Positions 10,401 through 22,356 of a stretch of 64,000 nt of DNA are shown here, piece by piece (the stretch's first letter is position 1; the number at the start of each line of letters is the position of its first letter). The notes under the pieces are model-generated. The model was not told the DNA's origin. It searched no databases and was given only the letters and a program-made list of their open reading frames with translations. This DNA comes from Lineus longissimus (lineage: Eukaryota > Nemertea > Pilidiophora > Heteronemertea > Lineidae): the NCBI RefSeq assembly GCF_910592395.1, contig NC_088317.1:11964001-12028000 (forward strand), read 5' to 3'. A program made the position numbers and the translations under genes.

Positions 10401-11400
10401 CACACACTGCTACAATTCATCATTTTATTGTTCTTTCACAGTATTATTACGCCAACCCGATTCGCAAGGCAGCTTGTACCAACTGGCTCTGCATTGACTA
10501 TCCCCATTCCAAGCCGAAGAACAGTGTGACAAGTTTCTAATTTTACCTTCCAATCACAGTCAAAATTTTCTAAAACAACCGGCAATGAGGACAAACTAAT
10601 CATCTCAAACCAATCACAAGAATAATCAACACATACGACCTCATCCGAGGAGCGCATGATTAAGTTTTAGCATTGATTCAAGGTGATTTAATTCCTTCTT
10701 CGTCTCGCTTCAAATTCATAAAATGGCTGTCTTCCATACTTGTAGCATGCAGATCTAGTGGCGTAGTACAACACTGCGCATCTGGGATACCCCGACGGAT
10801 TGCCTCGAACCGCGAAATTCAAAACTGCTGGCAATGTGCCAACTGACATTTTTGCACAATACCGCCACCTAGTGATATGAAAAGAAATTAATCTATTTAA
10901 TATCAAAACCTCTATATCAGGCCGACCTCTAAAACTTCACTTCAAACTTCAATCTGCTGGAATATAGAAAATGGGCTTTTTTAACCTTGACCTACTTATA
11001 CCTGAATAGTAGGTCACACTGACCAAAATCTGTGTTAACATGTAGAGATGCCCAATAGGTGTCTACATATCAAATTTAGAGAGTCTATGACCAATAGCAA
11101 AAAAACGTGCCATGATCAAAGAAATTTTAGAGTTCGACCTCTGTGACCTTGAAATGAAGGTCAAATCAAAAACCTGTGTGATATGTGATGTACCTTTATT
11201 AGATACACCCACCATAAAATTGTCATCGCTCTAGCTTTAACCATAAGCTTCAAAATGACAAAAATAGGTTTTCAAAGAGCACCCCCTATATGGCAGACCA
11301 GCAGTCAAATTGCGCTGATTTTCATTCTGATGGAAGGTCTTGCCTTGTGGTACCCACACACCAAGTATGAACTTTCTGGGTCAAGCGGTTAAGAAACGTG
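10401..11400. repeat. Non-coding intronic repeat sequence
   Basis: No gene is seen. From about 10960 the sequence contains blocks of a widespread invertebrate repeat type (GACCTACTTATACCTGAATA, then GATGCCCAATAGGTGTCTAC). These recur at 12086-12110 and 12300-12400 within the neighbouring Helitron-like element. Confidence 0.5.
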
Positions 11401-11424
11401 CCACGATTTTGTCAAAAGTTAACG

Positions 11425-11427
11425 ACG

Positions 11428-11468
<41 letters not shown>

Positions 11469-11517
11469 ACGCCAGACGCCGCGGTATCGTATCAGCTCAC
11501 CTGACAGGTGAGCTAAA
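11425..11517 (+). repeat. Helitron-like 3' terminus: (GAC)n then hairpin and CTAA
   Basis: A (GAC)n microsatellite (about 11425-11466) and GACGGACGCCAGACGCCGC are followed by a perfect hairpin, AGCTCACCTGACAGGTGAGCT (11494-11514), that runs into CTAAAAAA. A subterminal hairpin just before CTAA (CTRR) is the hallmark of a Helitron 3' end. The microsatellite-hairpin layout is like the pearl/MINE-type non-autonomous elements described in molluscs and insects. Confidence 0.6.
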
Positions 11518-11652
11518 AAAACCACGAGTGGGATTTCTGAGGTATCAGACTACACCCGAGAGATGGTCATCAGCTTTGAACCCCACCCCCCAGAGACCAC
11601 AGGATTCAGTTTCGTATATGAAAAGTATGTTAGAAGGAGTTTTCTGACTGAC

Positions 11653-11804
11653 CTTTCCCGTCTACTTGAGCAAGCACCAATAGGCATTCTATGGCAGAGA
11701 CCTTCAGCTTCTGGTATCGCTCATGCTGGGTGAGAGTGAGTAGTGAGGATACTGCATGGCCCAGTGCAGGAAGGAACTCCACCTGGTACACACTGGTCAG
11801 AACA
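11653..11804 (-). CDS. TTI1: TTI1 exon 4 (coding)
   Basis: Acceptor CTACTGTTTCAG ends at 11805 and the donor GTCAGT follows 11653. The exon is 152 nt, enters in phase 2 and leaves one base. It encodes YQVEFLPALGHAVSSLLTLT then ERYQKLKVSAIECLLVLAQ. Human TTI1 has the matching block [20 protein letters not shown] then KSKQIKIAALKCLQVLL. The spacing of hydrophobic helices fits HEAT repeats. Confidence 0.9.
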
Positions 11805-12515
11805 CTGAAACAGTAGCACATGAACCTTGACAACCGCGCAACACAAAACAATAACTTATTTTAAACTGAAACCCCATTTTCCTTCTTATCCATAAACATA
11901 ACGAAATGTCCTGGGGACATTGCGTTCACCTGGGAATCATTTAGTTGCAGATGAAATGATATATGGAGGTTAAATCGACTTTTAGATATGACAAAATGTG
12001 ACACTGTCAATGGCACTCTTAGAGGTTGACCTCTGTGAACTTGATAAACTAGACCCAATTGACCAAAATTTGGTCAACTTGTACAGATGCCCAATAGGTG
12101 TCTCCATATAAAATTTGAAGAATCTCAGACAAATAGTGGTGAAACATATCAACTTCACTGGAATTTTAGAGTTTGACCTTTCTGACCATGGAAACTAGGT
12201 CAAGGTCAAAATGTTATACCTCTATGTCAATCTTCATCACATCAATCAATGATGCACCTTTGAGAATCACACAGTGAAGGTTTCTTGATATAACTGACAT
12301 TGAGTTTATGACCTGACCTACTTACACCTGAAAAGTAGGTCACATTGACCTGAGTTTTATTGTTGACATGTACAGATTTTCCAATAAGTGTCTACATATC
12401 AAATTTGATGAGTCTAGGACAATTAAGGATAAAATGTGCTACCTTCGCTGAAATTTTAGAGTTTTTTTACCCAGTCTGTGACCTTCATGAGTAGATCAAA
12501 TCAAAAACCAGTATA

Positions 12516-13075
12516 CAGTGAAACCTCTGTTAGCGGACACCTCTCTATTAAGGACACTAATTTAGGTCCCTAATTGGTTGTTTCCATTCAATTTGACCTC
12601 TCTAATCAGGACAGCTCTCGATTAAGGAAAGCACTTGTCAGTCCCGAGGGTGTCCTTAACTCTTTCAGTGCCAAGGACGTACATGTACGTCCTAAATATT
12701 AAGGTATTTTAGTTCCTCCAGACGACACCAGATGTCCCCAGCTACTCAAATGTGGTTCATATGGTTTCTCTGGCCTGGGGCGTCCAAATTGAATAATTTT
12801 TTCGACTGAGAGGGTGGGGTGGGGTTTGCCACCCCTCATTTTAGGTGAAAAATGGTGAAAATCGGCCAAAAATACCACTCCCTCAAAAAAATTTAGAACA
12901 TAATCCTAGTATGCCCCTACTTATTACTGCTGTTTTATTGAAACAGGAGGTAAAGACAAAGGTTTTGAAGAATTTTGATGAGTGTATCTCAATTATTTTT
13001 GTGAGATTTTGGGTAGTGACAATGCCCAAAAATGCCCAAATCATGGGCACTGAAAGAGTTAATAGAGGTTCCATT
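12516..13075. mobile_element. CAGTG-type TIR element split by a TTAA element
   Basis: The left end CAGTGAAACCTCTGTTAGCG is preceded by TATA. The complementary right end (AATAGAGGTTCCA) is at 13061-13073 but lacks the final CTG. CAGTGRAACCTC ends are widespread in mariner/Tigger-like elements. The stretch GGTGTCC..TTAA..TAGAGGTT is interrupted by the element at 12660-13058. Confidence 0.6.
12660..13058. mobile_element. piggyBac-type TTAA MITE nested in the CAGTG element
   Basis: The inverted ends CTCTTTCAGTGCC and GGGCACTGAAAGAG are flanked by TTAA on both sides (12656-12659 and 13059-13062). The TTAA target duplication is diagnostic of piggyBac/Kolobok-type insertion. The 399-bp interior has no transposase. 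Confidence 0.8.
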
Positions 13076-13863
13076 ATGTCATGTAGTCTCATCATCATCA
13101 GCGTTAATGAGATACTGACAAAATAAGGTTTTCAAAGATGGCCACCTGGAGCCAAGAAAGTATGTCAAATGGCGATGATTTTTGTGTTGTCATGAGACAT
13201 CCTCACACCAAGTTTCAACTTTCTACACTCAATAGTGAGCAAACGCGCTCCCATTGTTGACGGACGGACCGACCGACCCACGGACAGACGTGACGACATA
13301 AGCTCACCCAGGTGAGCTAAAAATGCACTATTTTCAGGCGAATCCAACAAGCTCCTCATAAATCAATAATTTTTACTTTTCCATTCTTGTGACAAAAGAA
13401 TGTACTTCCTCAAGATCACCCTCAAAGAATCACAGCCATCCCAAGAATATTCCTCAGATCGAAGTAGGATTTCCTCGAATATCATCTTCTCCTGGAGTTC
13501 ATCTCGCTAGACTTAAGAAAAAGCATTAAAATCACTTCCAGAAGGCTTACCTCTATTTGATTACGTCAGCAGATTTCATTTTTGATATTTTTCACAAGAT
13601 CATAGAAAATATTAGAAAGTAATGTTTTTATATATATCTATTCCATCATTCTCATAAATGTTTTGATTAAAAGATTCAAGCACCAACTCATCCCTGATTT
13701 TTTAAGTAAACCTGGAAATTTTTCAATAAATTTTGTTCATGTGAGATCTAGTGACCATTACAAAGGACACTATCAGCTCTGACTTATCTCTTGTTTTGAA
13801 AATTCAAGCCACCTTTAGGCAATAACAGAACATGATTTGAAATAAGTGCGTAAAGAGCCTTAC

Positions 13864-13930
13864 CCAAGAGAGGACTGTGAAATCAAAGCCATGAGACAAC
13901 CAACAATAGCAATCTTCCATTCTTCTGAAC
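13864..13930 (-). CDS. TTI1: TTI1 exon 3 (coding)
   Basis: A 67-nt exon with an acceptor (ATCCCCAG) ending at 13931 and a donor GTAAGG after 13864. It enters in phase 1 and leaves two bases. It encodes SEEWKIAIVGCLMALISQSS, matching human TTI1 SEELKLAVIQGLSTLMHSA. The short length means it is easy to miss; phase continuity with exons 2 and 4 supports it. Confidence 0.85.
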
Positions 13931-13983
13931 CTGGGGATCAAACAATGATTACATTCAATAACTAGTATTGGGCAATTCGCCTA

Positions 13984-14569
13984 ACAGCAAATTGCAGACC
14001 ATATCCCTGGTGAAAGTATTTTGTCATGTTGAGAAATTAGGTTTGCACCAGGATATAACCAGATAAATCAGAGGCAAATAACCCTGAATAACCAGCTGAA
14101 TTAGGTTGTGACAGTAGGTGCATCATAAATACTAGAATTAGCGATGGTTCTGGGACTGCAACAACTCAGCATATGGATGGTCAGAATCCAGCAGACAACA
14201 AGCAAATGTAATCTGAATCTCAACATCTTTCGTATCTTTTGATGAGTTTTCTGGTCGAGTGAGGGAAACCAGTTGGCCATCTGATATGGCTGGTGGGGAT
14301 GAAAGCTCCCAATGTTGGGACGACCAATAATACATTGCGTCTCCACAGTATTTATATTATAATACCTCCCTCCATGCACACATGGTTCTGCTGCCAATTT
14401 TTTCTTCAAATGATCTAGGTGTCAATCATGCACTTGTGGGTACTGGCACCACGTAGGTAACTTCTGATCTGATCTTAAGTGGCAGGTTTTTGGTGCTTTG
14501 TCCTGGTGCTCATTTTTAAGATGACATTGACAAAACACTATCACCAGGGATATGGTCTGCAATTGCTGT
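13984..14569. mobile_element. TA-flanked MITE with ~60-bp inverted ends
   Basis: ACAGCAAATTGCAGACCATA and the following CCCTGGTGAAAGTATTTTG at the left recur inverted at 14517-14569. TA flanks both ends (13982-13983, 14570-14571). The interior has no gene. Confidence 0.75.
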
Positions 14570-15339
14570 TAGGAAAGTCACAACCTGGGGACAAAAAATA
14601 AATGTGATTTAGACTTCGCATTCCTTTGAAGTGTAGGTTGCAACATCCCAGGCCATTGATGCATGCATGGTCACAACATAGGGGCAACCGGGAATCATGG
14701 CAAGGATTTTTACAACCATTCTTTTGAGGTGTAGATTGTGATGCGAGGGAAGTGTCTTGATCTCTACATAAAATTCCTTCGACATGGTGCAACAAACCAG
14801 TCCAGTAGATATATACATGGTCATAGCATACGGCATCGAGACAACCAGTATGCAAGGTTACGGCCAGGCCCAAGGGGTATGACCGATCAGCACTAAGAGT
14901 AAAAACGTAAAATGCAATAATATCTTTTTAAACTAACTGCCACAGTAGGTTTATTTATTCAGTCTTTTTGAAGTAAAAGTATTACAGTGAAAAGAACGAA
15001 ATACGGCTGGAATATTATACTGGTTTGTCTTCGGACGGCAAATTCAGCACTGCACCGATGTCAAGGTTAAGACGGTTATACGACTTTGCCTCATCAGCTC
15101 CTCGTGGTCAAGGCTCCTATATCCGTGACCGATGCGGTCGCAGAACAGAACAGATGCTGATCATCCCCGTCACTGCGTCAGGCTGTAAAACAGAGCGAGG
15201 AAATATTCTAACTTCACCAGAAGTTTTATCATTCATTATTCAGACCAACAGACACTGACTACCTGCTAATAGTCTATGAATTTCATTGTCATAATTCAGA
15301 ACAAACACTTATCACCTTTGCTGACAATATTTTCAGAAG
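14570..15339. other. Non-coding intronic stretch
   Basis: No gene or clear element boundary is seen. An imperfectly repeated motif (GCATGGTCACAACATAGGGG near 14665; ACATGGTCATAGCATACGGC near 14814) suggests an old tandem duplication. Confidence 0.4.
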
Positions 15340-15660
15340 GTGTGTACATTCGTGTGTCCATTTACACTGCACGTGTATACGTGCTTTACTGTACATTTCT
15401 ACAGGAGTGAGCAGGATGTACAGAAAAACGATCTCCAAAACTGTTGCTTTCAGCACTCGCGACACGTTAAGCGAGGTTTTAGCAATTATTTTCAGTGAAG
15501 GTATATCTCATGTGTATAGTCTGGGTGATTTTGAGACATTCTTAGGTGTTTAAGGCGCACAGTTTGATGAAACTTGCCCGAATTCGTAATTTTTTTATGA
15601 ATGTATATCCGCCATTGCGGGATCTGGAAACTTTCGGATGACAAGTTTGCCTCAAAAGAT
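15340..15660 (+). repeat. Uninterrupted paralogue of the 9.0/10.3-kb repeat
   Basis: This carries, contiguously, the blocks that flank the 1-kb element at 9229-10232. It is therefore an ancestral-type (unoccupied) copy. Confidence 0.55.
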
Positions 15661-16148
15661 GGAAGTGCTCCCTATAATCACCCAAACTAACAGCGAATAT
15701 ATATTCTTAAGATCCTTTTCTTGACCTCTGATGAGTTAATTTTGTCTGATGCAGTGTTTCAACACAAATTTGAGGGCGATTACAATCACGAAAAATTCAC
15801 ACTCGCCCAGTCTAGAATGCGTAGACGAAATGTCTGTTGGCTCTTCAATGTAGCGGGTATCCTCCCACCTGTTCAGGTCGGGACAGATCAACGTTGAGCA
15901 ACTTGCCTAATCGGTAAAAACGCGGGAGGCAGTGCTATTACCGGAACGGTTCAGAACCGGCGATTTTCATCAAAAATCACCCGAAAACTAAAAAAGTAAG
16001 CAACGGCTGCAAAAATAAAGTACACGTTGTTCGTAAGCAGGTTATGAAACGTAACCTAACCAAATTTCAGGTCGTTCCGTGCGGCAGTTTCGGAGATACG
16101 TGTCGAAAACCACATCCCTCGGGTCCTGGCGATCGGCTCAGTAAAAAC

Positions 16149-16207
16149 AATAGACCATATCCACGGAGTTGTGGATATGGTCTATTGACATGTGGATATG
16201 GTCTATT
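16149..16207. repeat. Perfect 16-bp hairpin plus a third direct copy
   Basis: AATAGACCATATCCAC (16149-16164) is followed after six bases by its exact complement GTGGATATGGTCTATT (16171-16186), which is then repeated directly at 16192-16207. Confidence 0.85.
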
Positions 16208-16209
16208 GG

Positions 16210-18970
16210 TAATCCAAGTGTGAATGGTCACATGTCAGAAACTGATCATGTGAATTAACTAAGGTGTGGACTCATCACACTCTGCACTCTGCATTGTAGT
16301 AGTTTGATTATTTTACTAAATGAGGTCTTTATTTTCTTCTTTTTCATGCTTTCTTCCTGATAGAAAACCTCTTTTTTTTTCACTCGGCCATTGTTAGTTG
16401 GAATTAGATGCAAAAGAGTCAACTTGGTCAGGGGTTGACTCTTGAGGCTTATCAGGTGGAAAGAGGAGGTTTAAGCTGTTAACTTATATATTATCGTCTA
16501 AATCTAATGAAACTTGCACAGGCATCTAGATTTATCAGCAGCCAAACATTTTCACGATCGAGTGAAGGACTTTTGCGGCTGAGCCCAGGTGGCAAACGTT
16601 TGAACTTAAGGGCCAGTTTTTATAAGAGTCAGGCAGATTTCTATCAAAGGGTGATTCATGACCGCCTCAGATTTGTCCCCAACTTTTTTTATTGGTAGCT
16701 ATATGTTGGTAATGGACAAAAATCACATTTTCTATCCTCAATAGGGTCCGCTTTTTTTGGAGAGGCTCCTGGAATATCGGGGTCAAAATCGCCCTAAATG
16801 GCAAATTAGTCAAAATGAGGTTTTCGAATGCTGTTATTTCTGTGCGCCCTTTGTGAGCCACATAGATTTTCATTTGTGTAAGTCTATTGGGTATTGACTT
16901 TCCAAAAACGGGAAAATTTCGGGGGCTCACTTAGCGCGCAACCCATAGGTAGCGCGCAACCCATAGGTGGTGCTCTAAGTCACTACATTTCGTAATTATG
17001 CACATTCCCAGGGGTCATGTGACTTGCGCGTTAAGTGAGCCAAGCTCTTTTACGCACTTATGATAGATTATACTTTGACTTGGATGAAAATTACCGCGTC
17101 TCACTTAAGGCGCACATGCAGAGGGCGCTTTTTGCCGCCAAAAAGTGAAATTACCACCTTTTCGCCGAGCGATTTCTCCATGCGCCCTCCAAGAAAAATG
17201 ACATTATGGTTCAAGTATTCTCTCAGCATCTCTGTGGTTAAGAGACTTTCATGGCTCAATTCCGTATTAACCCTTTTTGCAACCTTTTTTTCATAGGGCC
17301 ACTTCACGAAAAAATCTAAATATGGTGAATTGTGAACCTTCTTCGATTTCCCTTCAGGAAACTTACAGGGTTTGCTTCTTTAACTGGTATTTAAGGAATT
17401 CTGAAAGTTTGAGTGCCATGTGGCGAGCCATTTTGGCTGTAGGCAGCCACCTGGTGGTGATATTGGAACTAAAAGGCAAAAATTAACATTCTTATTTACC
17501 TTGTATCTCAGAAACCGTTTATATAGCAACCGCGACGTAGCGTGTATCGCACTGTAGTCAGCTGTGTGTATTTGAGCATGTTAGAAGAGCCGCGAGAGTT
17601 TGCTATGCGTAAATGATTTTGGTTCCGTAAATTATCATTCAATGTGCTTAAAATCATATGTATGAAATAAAGTCGATAATATACTTTCATATCATATTTG
17701 GTTTGATGAATTATTCCGCTCGTAGCAGTAACAATCGCAAGCTGAACTTGCGTCATCGGTTTGTTTACATCTCGAAGACGCCATTTTCAACGATCCGGTC
17801 CCGTAGAACCGAGATGTCCCGCACACCAAATTTCGATTGAAAATGCGAGGGGCTCCTGATGTACCAATAGAGATGAAATTTTCCATCCAATCAGAATAAG
17901 GTATGACATTAACTCCGGCGCAATTGCGAAAATGATCGGCTGCTCGAAAGCGGAGCAATAATGATGTGAACAAAATGTTAAAAAAATCCATTAAATCTTG
18001 CGAGAGACTCAAACGCAGTTACCTGCCATCAAAATAGAGATTCCATATTTTAAAATGACACCCTGATCATAAAAATTGGTAAAGATTTACCCCCTCGATT
18101 AACTGGATGAAATATCCCTTCCGCACAAATTCTGAGTCCTAACTATTGAGCATTCCCGAACATTCCCAATGACGTCACGCTCCATGACGATGTGTTGTCA
18201 CGTGATCTCTAGCGACGCGCTGATTGGCAGTGACGTCGTAAATTTCTATATTTAGCACCTCGTGGCCACTTCGTTGCATGACATGTGCTCATGTTGACAA
18301 GTTAATTGGGTTTCGTTTTCATTGCGTTTGAGGGCGGGAAATTCAATTTATGAGATGGTTCTACTTTTTAAACCATTAATTCAATTCTCCACACCTTTGA
18401 TGCTTTTGATGAATCTTTTAGAGGGTTCTTAGTGTTACAATTAAATGATTTCCAAATGCCATCTATTAAATGAATTGAGTATTGACCCTTTCTGAGCCAA
18501 TACCAGATGTTATTAACCCACTATTTATTAAAACATTACTTGATCATATTTACTGGTATGGTGTACAATATTTTCATTATCACTTCTCCTAGTGTGCATT
18601 AAATAAGTTGAGCATTAATTGACCCTTTCTGGGCCAATATGTAATTAATGTAGGAGAACATTACTATATAATTAGAATGATTCTTGAAATAAAACTGGAT
18701 CACTTGCCCTTTAGTTAGACCATCTTGTACCAGCTTAGGCAGGTTTACATGATGGCAGTTGGGCTTCAGGTTCAGCTTGTGAGATTGCCTTACATAAGGA
18801 GGCTAGTCTCTCCATTGACTTGGTTCAATGGATAGATTCCCAGGTCATAATTGTGGCAGTGGAATTCCAGGCTGTATCCGGTGATCCATTTAACTAAGGG
18901 AAAGGAGTGAAAACAAGCTCAGTGCTTATATTGTTTAACTTTAATAAACAGTTTACCTATTACCTTTCAG
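16210..18970. other. Non-coding stretch with short duplications
   Basis: I see no gene. AGCGCGCAACCCATAGGT is tandemly doubled (16933-16968). GACCCTTTCTGAGCCAATA (about 18484) recurs as GACCCTTTCTGGGCCAATA (about 18621). An acceptor TTACCTTTCAG ends at 18970, just before the transposase-like gene, implying a 5'-UTR intron for it. Confidence 0.5.
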
Positions 18971-18991
18971 ACTTCCATTTGTGTTCTGTTG

Positions 18992-21900
18992 ATGGTTGCT
19001 GAGAAAATGGAAAAGACCTACCTCGGAGCCCATACTGAGGCTGCAAAGATCACCATTGAGGATCTTCATAGCAGTGACCTTCAGCCTATGGATCTTGACC
19101 ACTTCACTATGGGGCTTTTATTTGAACTATACAAGTATGTTAAAGTGAAGGGTTTACTCACAAAAGTATTCATTGAGTGGTTTGAGAAACTTTGTCCTTT
19201 GGCCAACAGAGGCCAGGCAGACTTAGAGAAAGGGCGGAAAAGGGTAGATCTTTTATTTCAAAAAAGGAAAACTTTGCTCAGTAAAAAGCAGAAAGAAAAA
19301 GCAAATGAACTAGATGATACATTCTTTGATTTCCGGACTGTCAGGAAAGTAGATGTTTATGTTGATGCAGGTGGTGGTGATGATGGTCTGGACAATCATT
19401 CACAGCCAGACATCGAGGAAGTTTCCTTTGTATCCGATGTTAACACGGTTGATGTAGGGGAAGTACAACTGCCAGATAGAACACACAGAGCCGTCAGAGG
19501 TCATGGACATACGGAGCTAGAACCAATGAAGCAAAAAAATGAACTGACCTTTGAAATAATTCAAAAGCAACGCAGAATTCGTACACTAGAAACAAAAATA
19601 TCAACACTAAAGGAGGACTACAACAAAATAAAGAAAATAGTGGGTCACTTCAATCCTCGGAATGTAAGAAAAAGAGACAAGTTAGCGAAAACTAGGGCTG
19701 AACAGTTTAAGATAACCTCTAAAGAACTTCGTGAAAAAGATGATGAAATTGCAGGACTCACTGTAAAGTTAGAGCAACTGACAGAAGACGGGGCCCTTGC
19801 TCATCAGCAGTTTTTAAATGACCAAATAAATGCTGTAGGACAGTTGAAAAACAAACTAATCAAAGCACGTAAATCCAGAAACCATTTCAAACGGAAGGTA
19901 GCAATATTGAAATCAAACAGAACATTGGGCCTACACAGCACAGAAACTAACACACAACTGAAAAAAAAAATGAAGGAAAAAGATGATCAGATAATGTACC
20001 TTGAATCAGTCCACGATCCTGAGCACGAGACATTTCCTGACTTGAAGGATAAGTCTGGTTGTTACAGTGAAAATGTTCGAATGTGTGTAATGGAGTTGAC
20101 TGGCTTAGAGGTGGCAAATGACAAAGTACCACAGGTTATCATCTGTGTGAGCCAATACATTGCAGGTCGACACCTTCAAAAAGCTGATGTCCCAAATCCT
20201 ACTACTGTACGAGCCATAGCAGATGAAGGTCAATATGTAGCCAAACGCTTTATTGCGGAGCAGCTCAAGGAGAGTACGAATTGGGGTTTGTGCAAAGATG
20301 GAACGACTCGTAAAAAAAGGAAAATTTTGGACACTTCCATCACTCTGAGTTCCGGAGATATCATTAGCCTTGGTTTTACCAGAGTGGCCCACGAGACAGG
20401 CGAGGCTATTGCTGGTACCTCAAAGGACGCTTTAACGGAAATAGCTGAAATGCAGGCACATGATGACACTGGTCTGACATCAGAATCCTTTATTGAGGAG
20501 CATGGACTAAAAAAACTTATTTCATGAGTGACAGAGCCGCTAATGAGAAAAAGAGCAATAGACTTCTTAATGAATGGAAGCAGGAGACATTACAAACGGA
20601 TGAGGACCAGCAGACTGTCCACAGTTTTCATTGCAGTGTGCATGTGCTCTTGGGGTTTCATTCCAATACAGTTGCAGCACTGAAGCCTCTTGAAGCTGAA
20701 AATTTCAGAAGAACTTGGTCATGGCCTTGGAATGAAAGGAAAGGACATGTTCAAAGACTGGAAATCCAAACCTGCGGTTGAGCGGATAGCACTGTCAGCA
20801 TCCCAAATATTCGGGCCAGAGGGGGACTACCTTGGGTTGTGTGACAAATGGGAGGCACACTGTCAACATGAGAATATAAAATCCTGTATTAAAAGCTACA
20901 AGGACAACCGATTTAATGGACTATTCGCAGTAGCAGCACAAATTGTTGCCCATCGCTCAGACTTCATCAAGGTTTTGGAAGCTGTTGAAAAGCCTAACAA
21001 GAAACTTCAAGCCGTTCTTGCTGATCTGAAATGTGACATTATTGTGACGCTCCTCCACGCCCTTGGGATAATCTTTGTAAAAGTCACCAGGCCGTATTGG
21101 ATTCTCACTGGCACTAAGAAAGGAGAGAGTGTGAAATATCTTGAACTTTATAAGGTGATTCAGCCCTTGATAAATTTGCTTCACAGATGATCTACGGACC
21201 CTTCAGTGCTACTAGGTGATGCGAATCTTCCAGTTGAACAGGATTTTCTGTTTGACAGAGTTTTCAAAGTGCCTGAGGGACAGCACGACCTTGTGTGTAG
21301 AGTACTGAAATTGATCTGTGCTGCATTCGTGAAGACCATCGATAAACAGTTAGCAGACTTTCTACCGGAAGGATTGTATGGTTCTGAACCCTCAGAGATA
21401 GATCTACAGCGGACTACATTTGCTCATGTCAATAACCTGGGATGTGAGCACCATTTTGGAGACTATGACTCGAGTATCAGGCGTCGCCCAAATGCTTCTC
21501 TGCACTACCACAGTAGTGTGGAAATCCTGAAAAGAAACAGATGTGCAATTAGAGTGTGGCTTAAAAATCTGTCAGAAAAACATAGGAAGAAAATCTGGAA
21601 AGCTGCAAGAAAACATGGCAAAAAACTTCGCGCAAAACACAAGGAACAAGAAACGTCTGTCAAAATTCAGATTCATGATGAACTGTTCAAAGCAAAGAAA
21701 CTTGAGAAAAAAATTGCAAAGAGACTTGTAAAGAAGGCAGCAGCTACACGTGCACGAAAGAAAGGGACAACTGCTCAGAAACAGACACTTAATAAACAAA
21801 CCAAGACTAAGACCAAGCGTACCAAGAGAGCAATTCAATGCCCAGAGCCACCAACAGAAGAATTCAAACCGAATCAATGGATTGCAGTAGCCTATGTAGA

Positions 21901-22324
21901 AAATTGGTATCCAGGTAAGTTGTCAGATTTACATTTAAAATATTTTTAAATGAATGTGAAGATAGTTAGATACACTGTACTAGTTTAGATGAAGACATTG
22001 AATCACAAGAAAACTGGTCTTGAGCTGACATTGATTTATTCTCGGATCCTATTCACTCAGTTGATGTTCAGATATCTCCTGCTTATCTTTTCAGGATGCA
22101 TAGAAAAAGTCAGCTCCAAAGACGGTGTGACAGCCAACTTCTTGAAACCTGCAGGGAAGGTCGGAGAATTTGTAAGACCTGCAAACCCAGATATAGCTGA
22201 CGTCATCCGAGCTGATGTTCTTGCAATAGGCTCCTCCTGCATACCAGAACCCACTGCAGGGGGAAGGAGGTGGAGGATCCCATTCCCAAGTGCATCTAAT
22301 CCAGCAGGCATATATAGGCTTTAA
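18992..22324 (+). pseudogene. Decayed, spliced DDE-type transposase-like gene
   Basis: The reading frame starts at the ATG at 18992, after a splice acceptor. The N-terminal third is followed by a Lys/Glu-rich coiled coil (about residues 190-350). Then come blocks typical of invertebrate cut-and-paste transposases. Likely acidic triad members are Asp436 (CKDGTTR), an Asp in MSDRAANEKK (20530), and a Glu in GCEHHFGDYDSSIRRRPNAS (21446). A basic Lys-rich tail ends in a chromo/tudor-like module (NQWIAVAYVENWYPG joined to CIEKVSSKDGVTANFL) across an intron at 21915-22094. The frame shifts at the A-run near 20510-20516, shifts back near 20685, and meets a TGA at 21188-21190, so this copy is inactive. 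I cannot name the superfamily with confidence. It lies in TTI1 intron 2, antisense to the host gene. Confidence 0.65.
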
Positions 22325-22356
22325 GACCTACAGAAAGTGGTAGCTTTCTGTAGGTC
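22325..22356 (+). other. Perfect 13-bp hairpin directly after the transposase stop
   Basis: GACCTACAGAAAG, a six-base loop, then CTTTCTGTAGGTC, beginning at the base after the TAA. It could be a transcript 3'-end structure or part of the transposon terminus. Confidence 0.6.

Larger units (their letters stand above)
11905..13320 (+). mobile_element. Helitron-like non-autonomous element, copy b
   Basis: The 5' end has a hairpin (AATGTCCTGGGGACATT, 11905-11921) followed by GCGTTCACCTGGG. The 3' end has (GGAC/CGAC)n sequence, then AGCTCACCCAGGTGAGCT (13301-13318) and CTAA. The CACCTGGG at the 5' end matches the 3' hairpin of the same element rather than those of its relatives. The interior has GATGCCCAATAGGTGTCTCC-type repeats, and two nested elements are inserted at 12516-13075. 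Confidence 0.55.
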
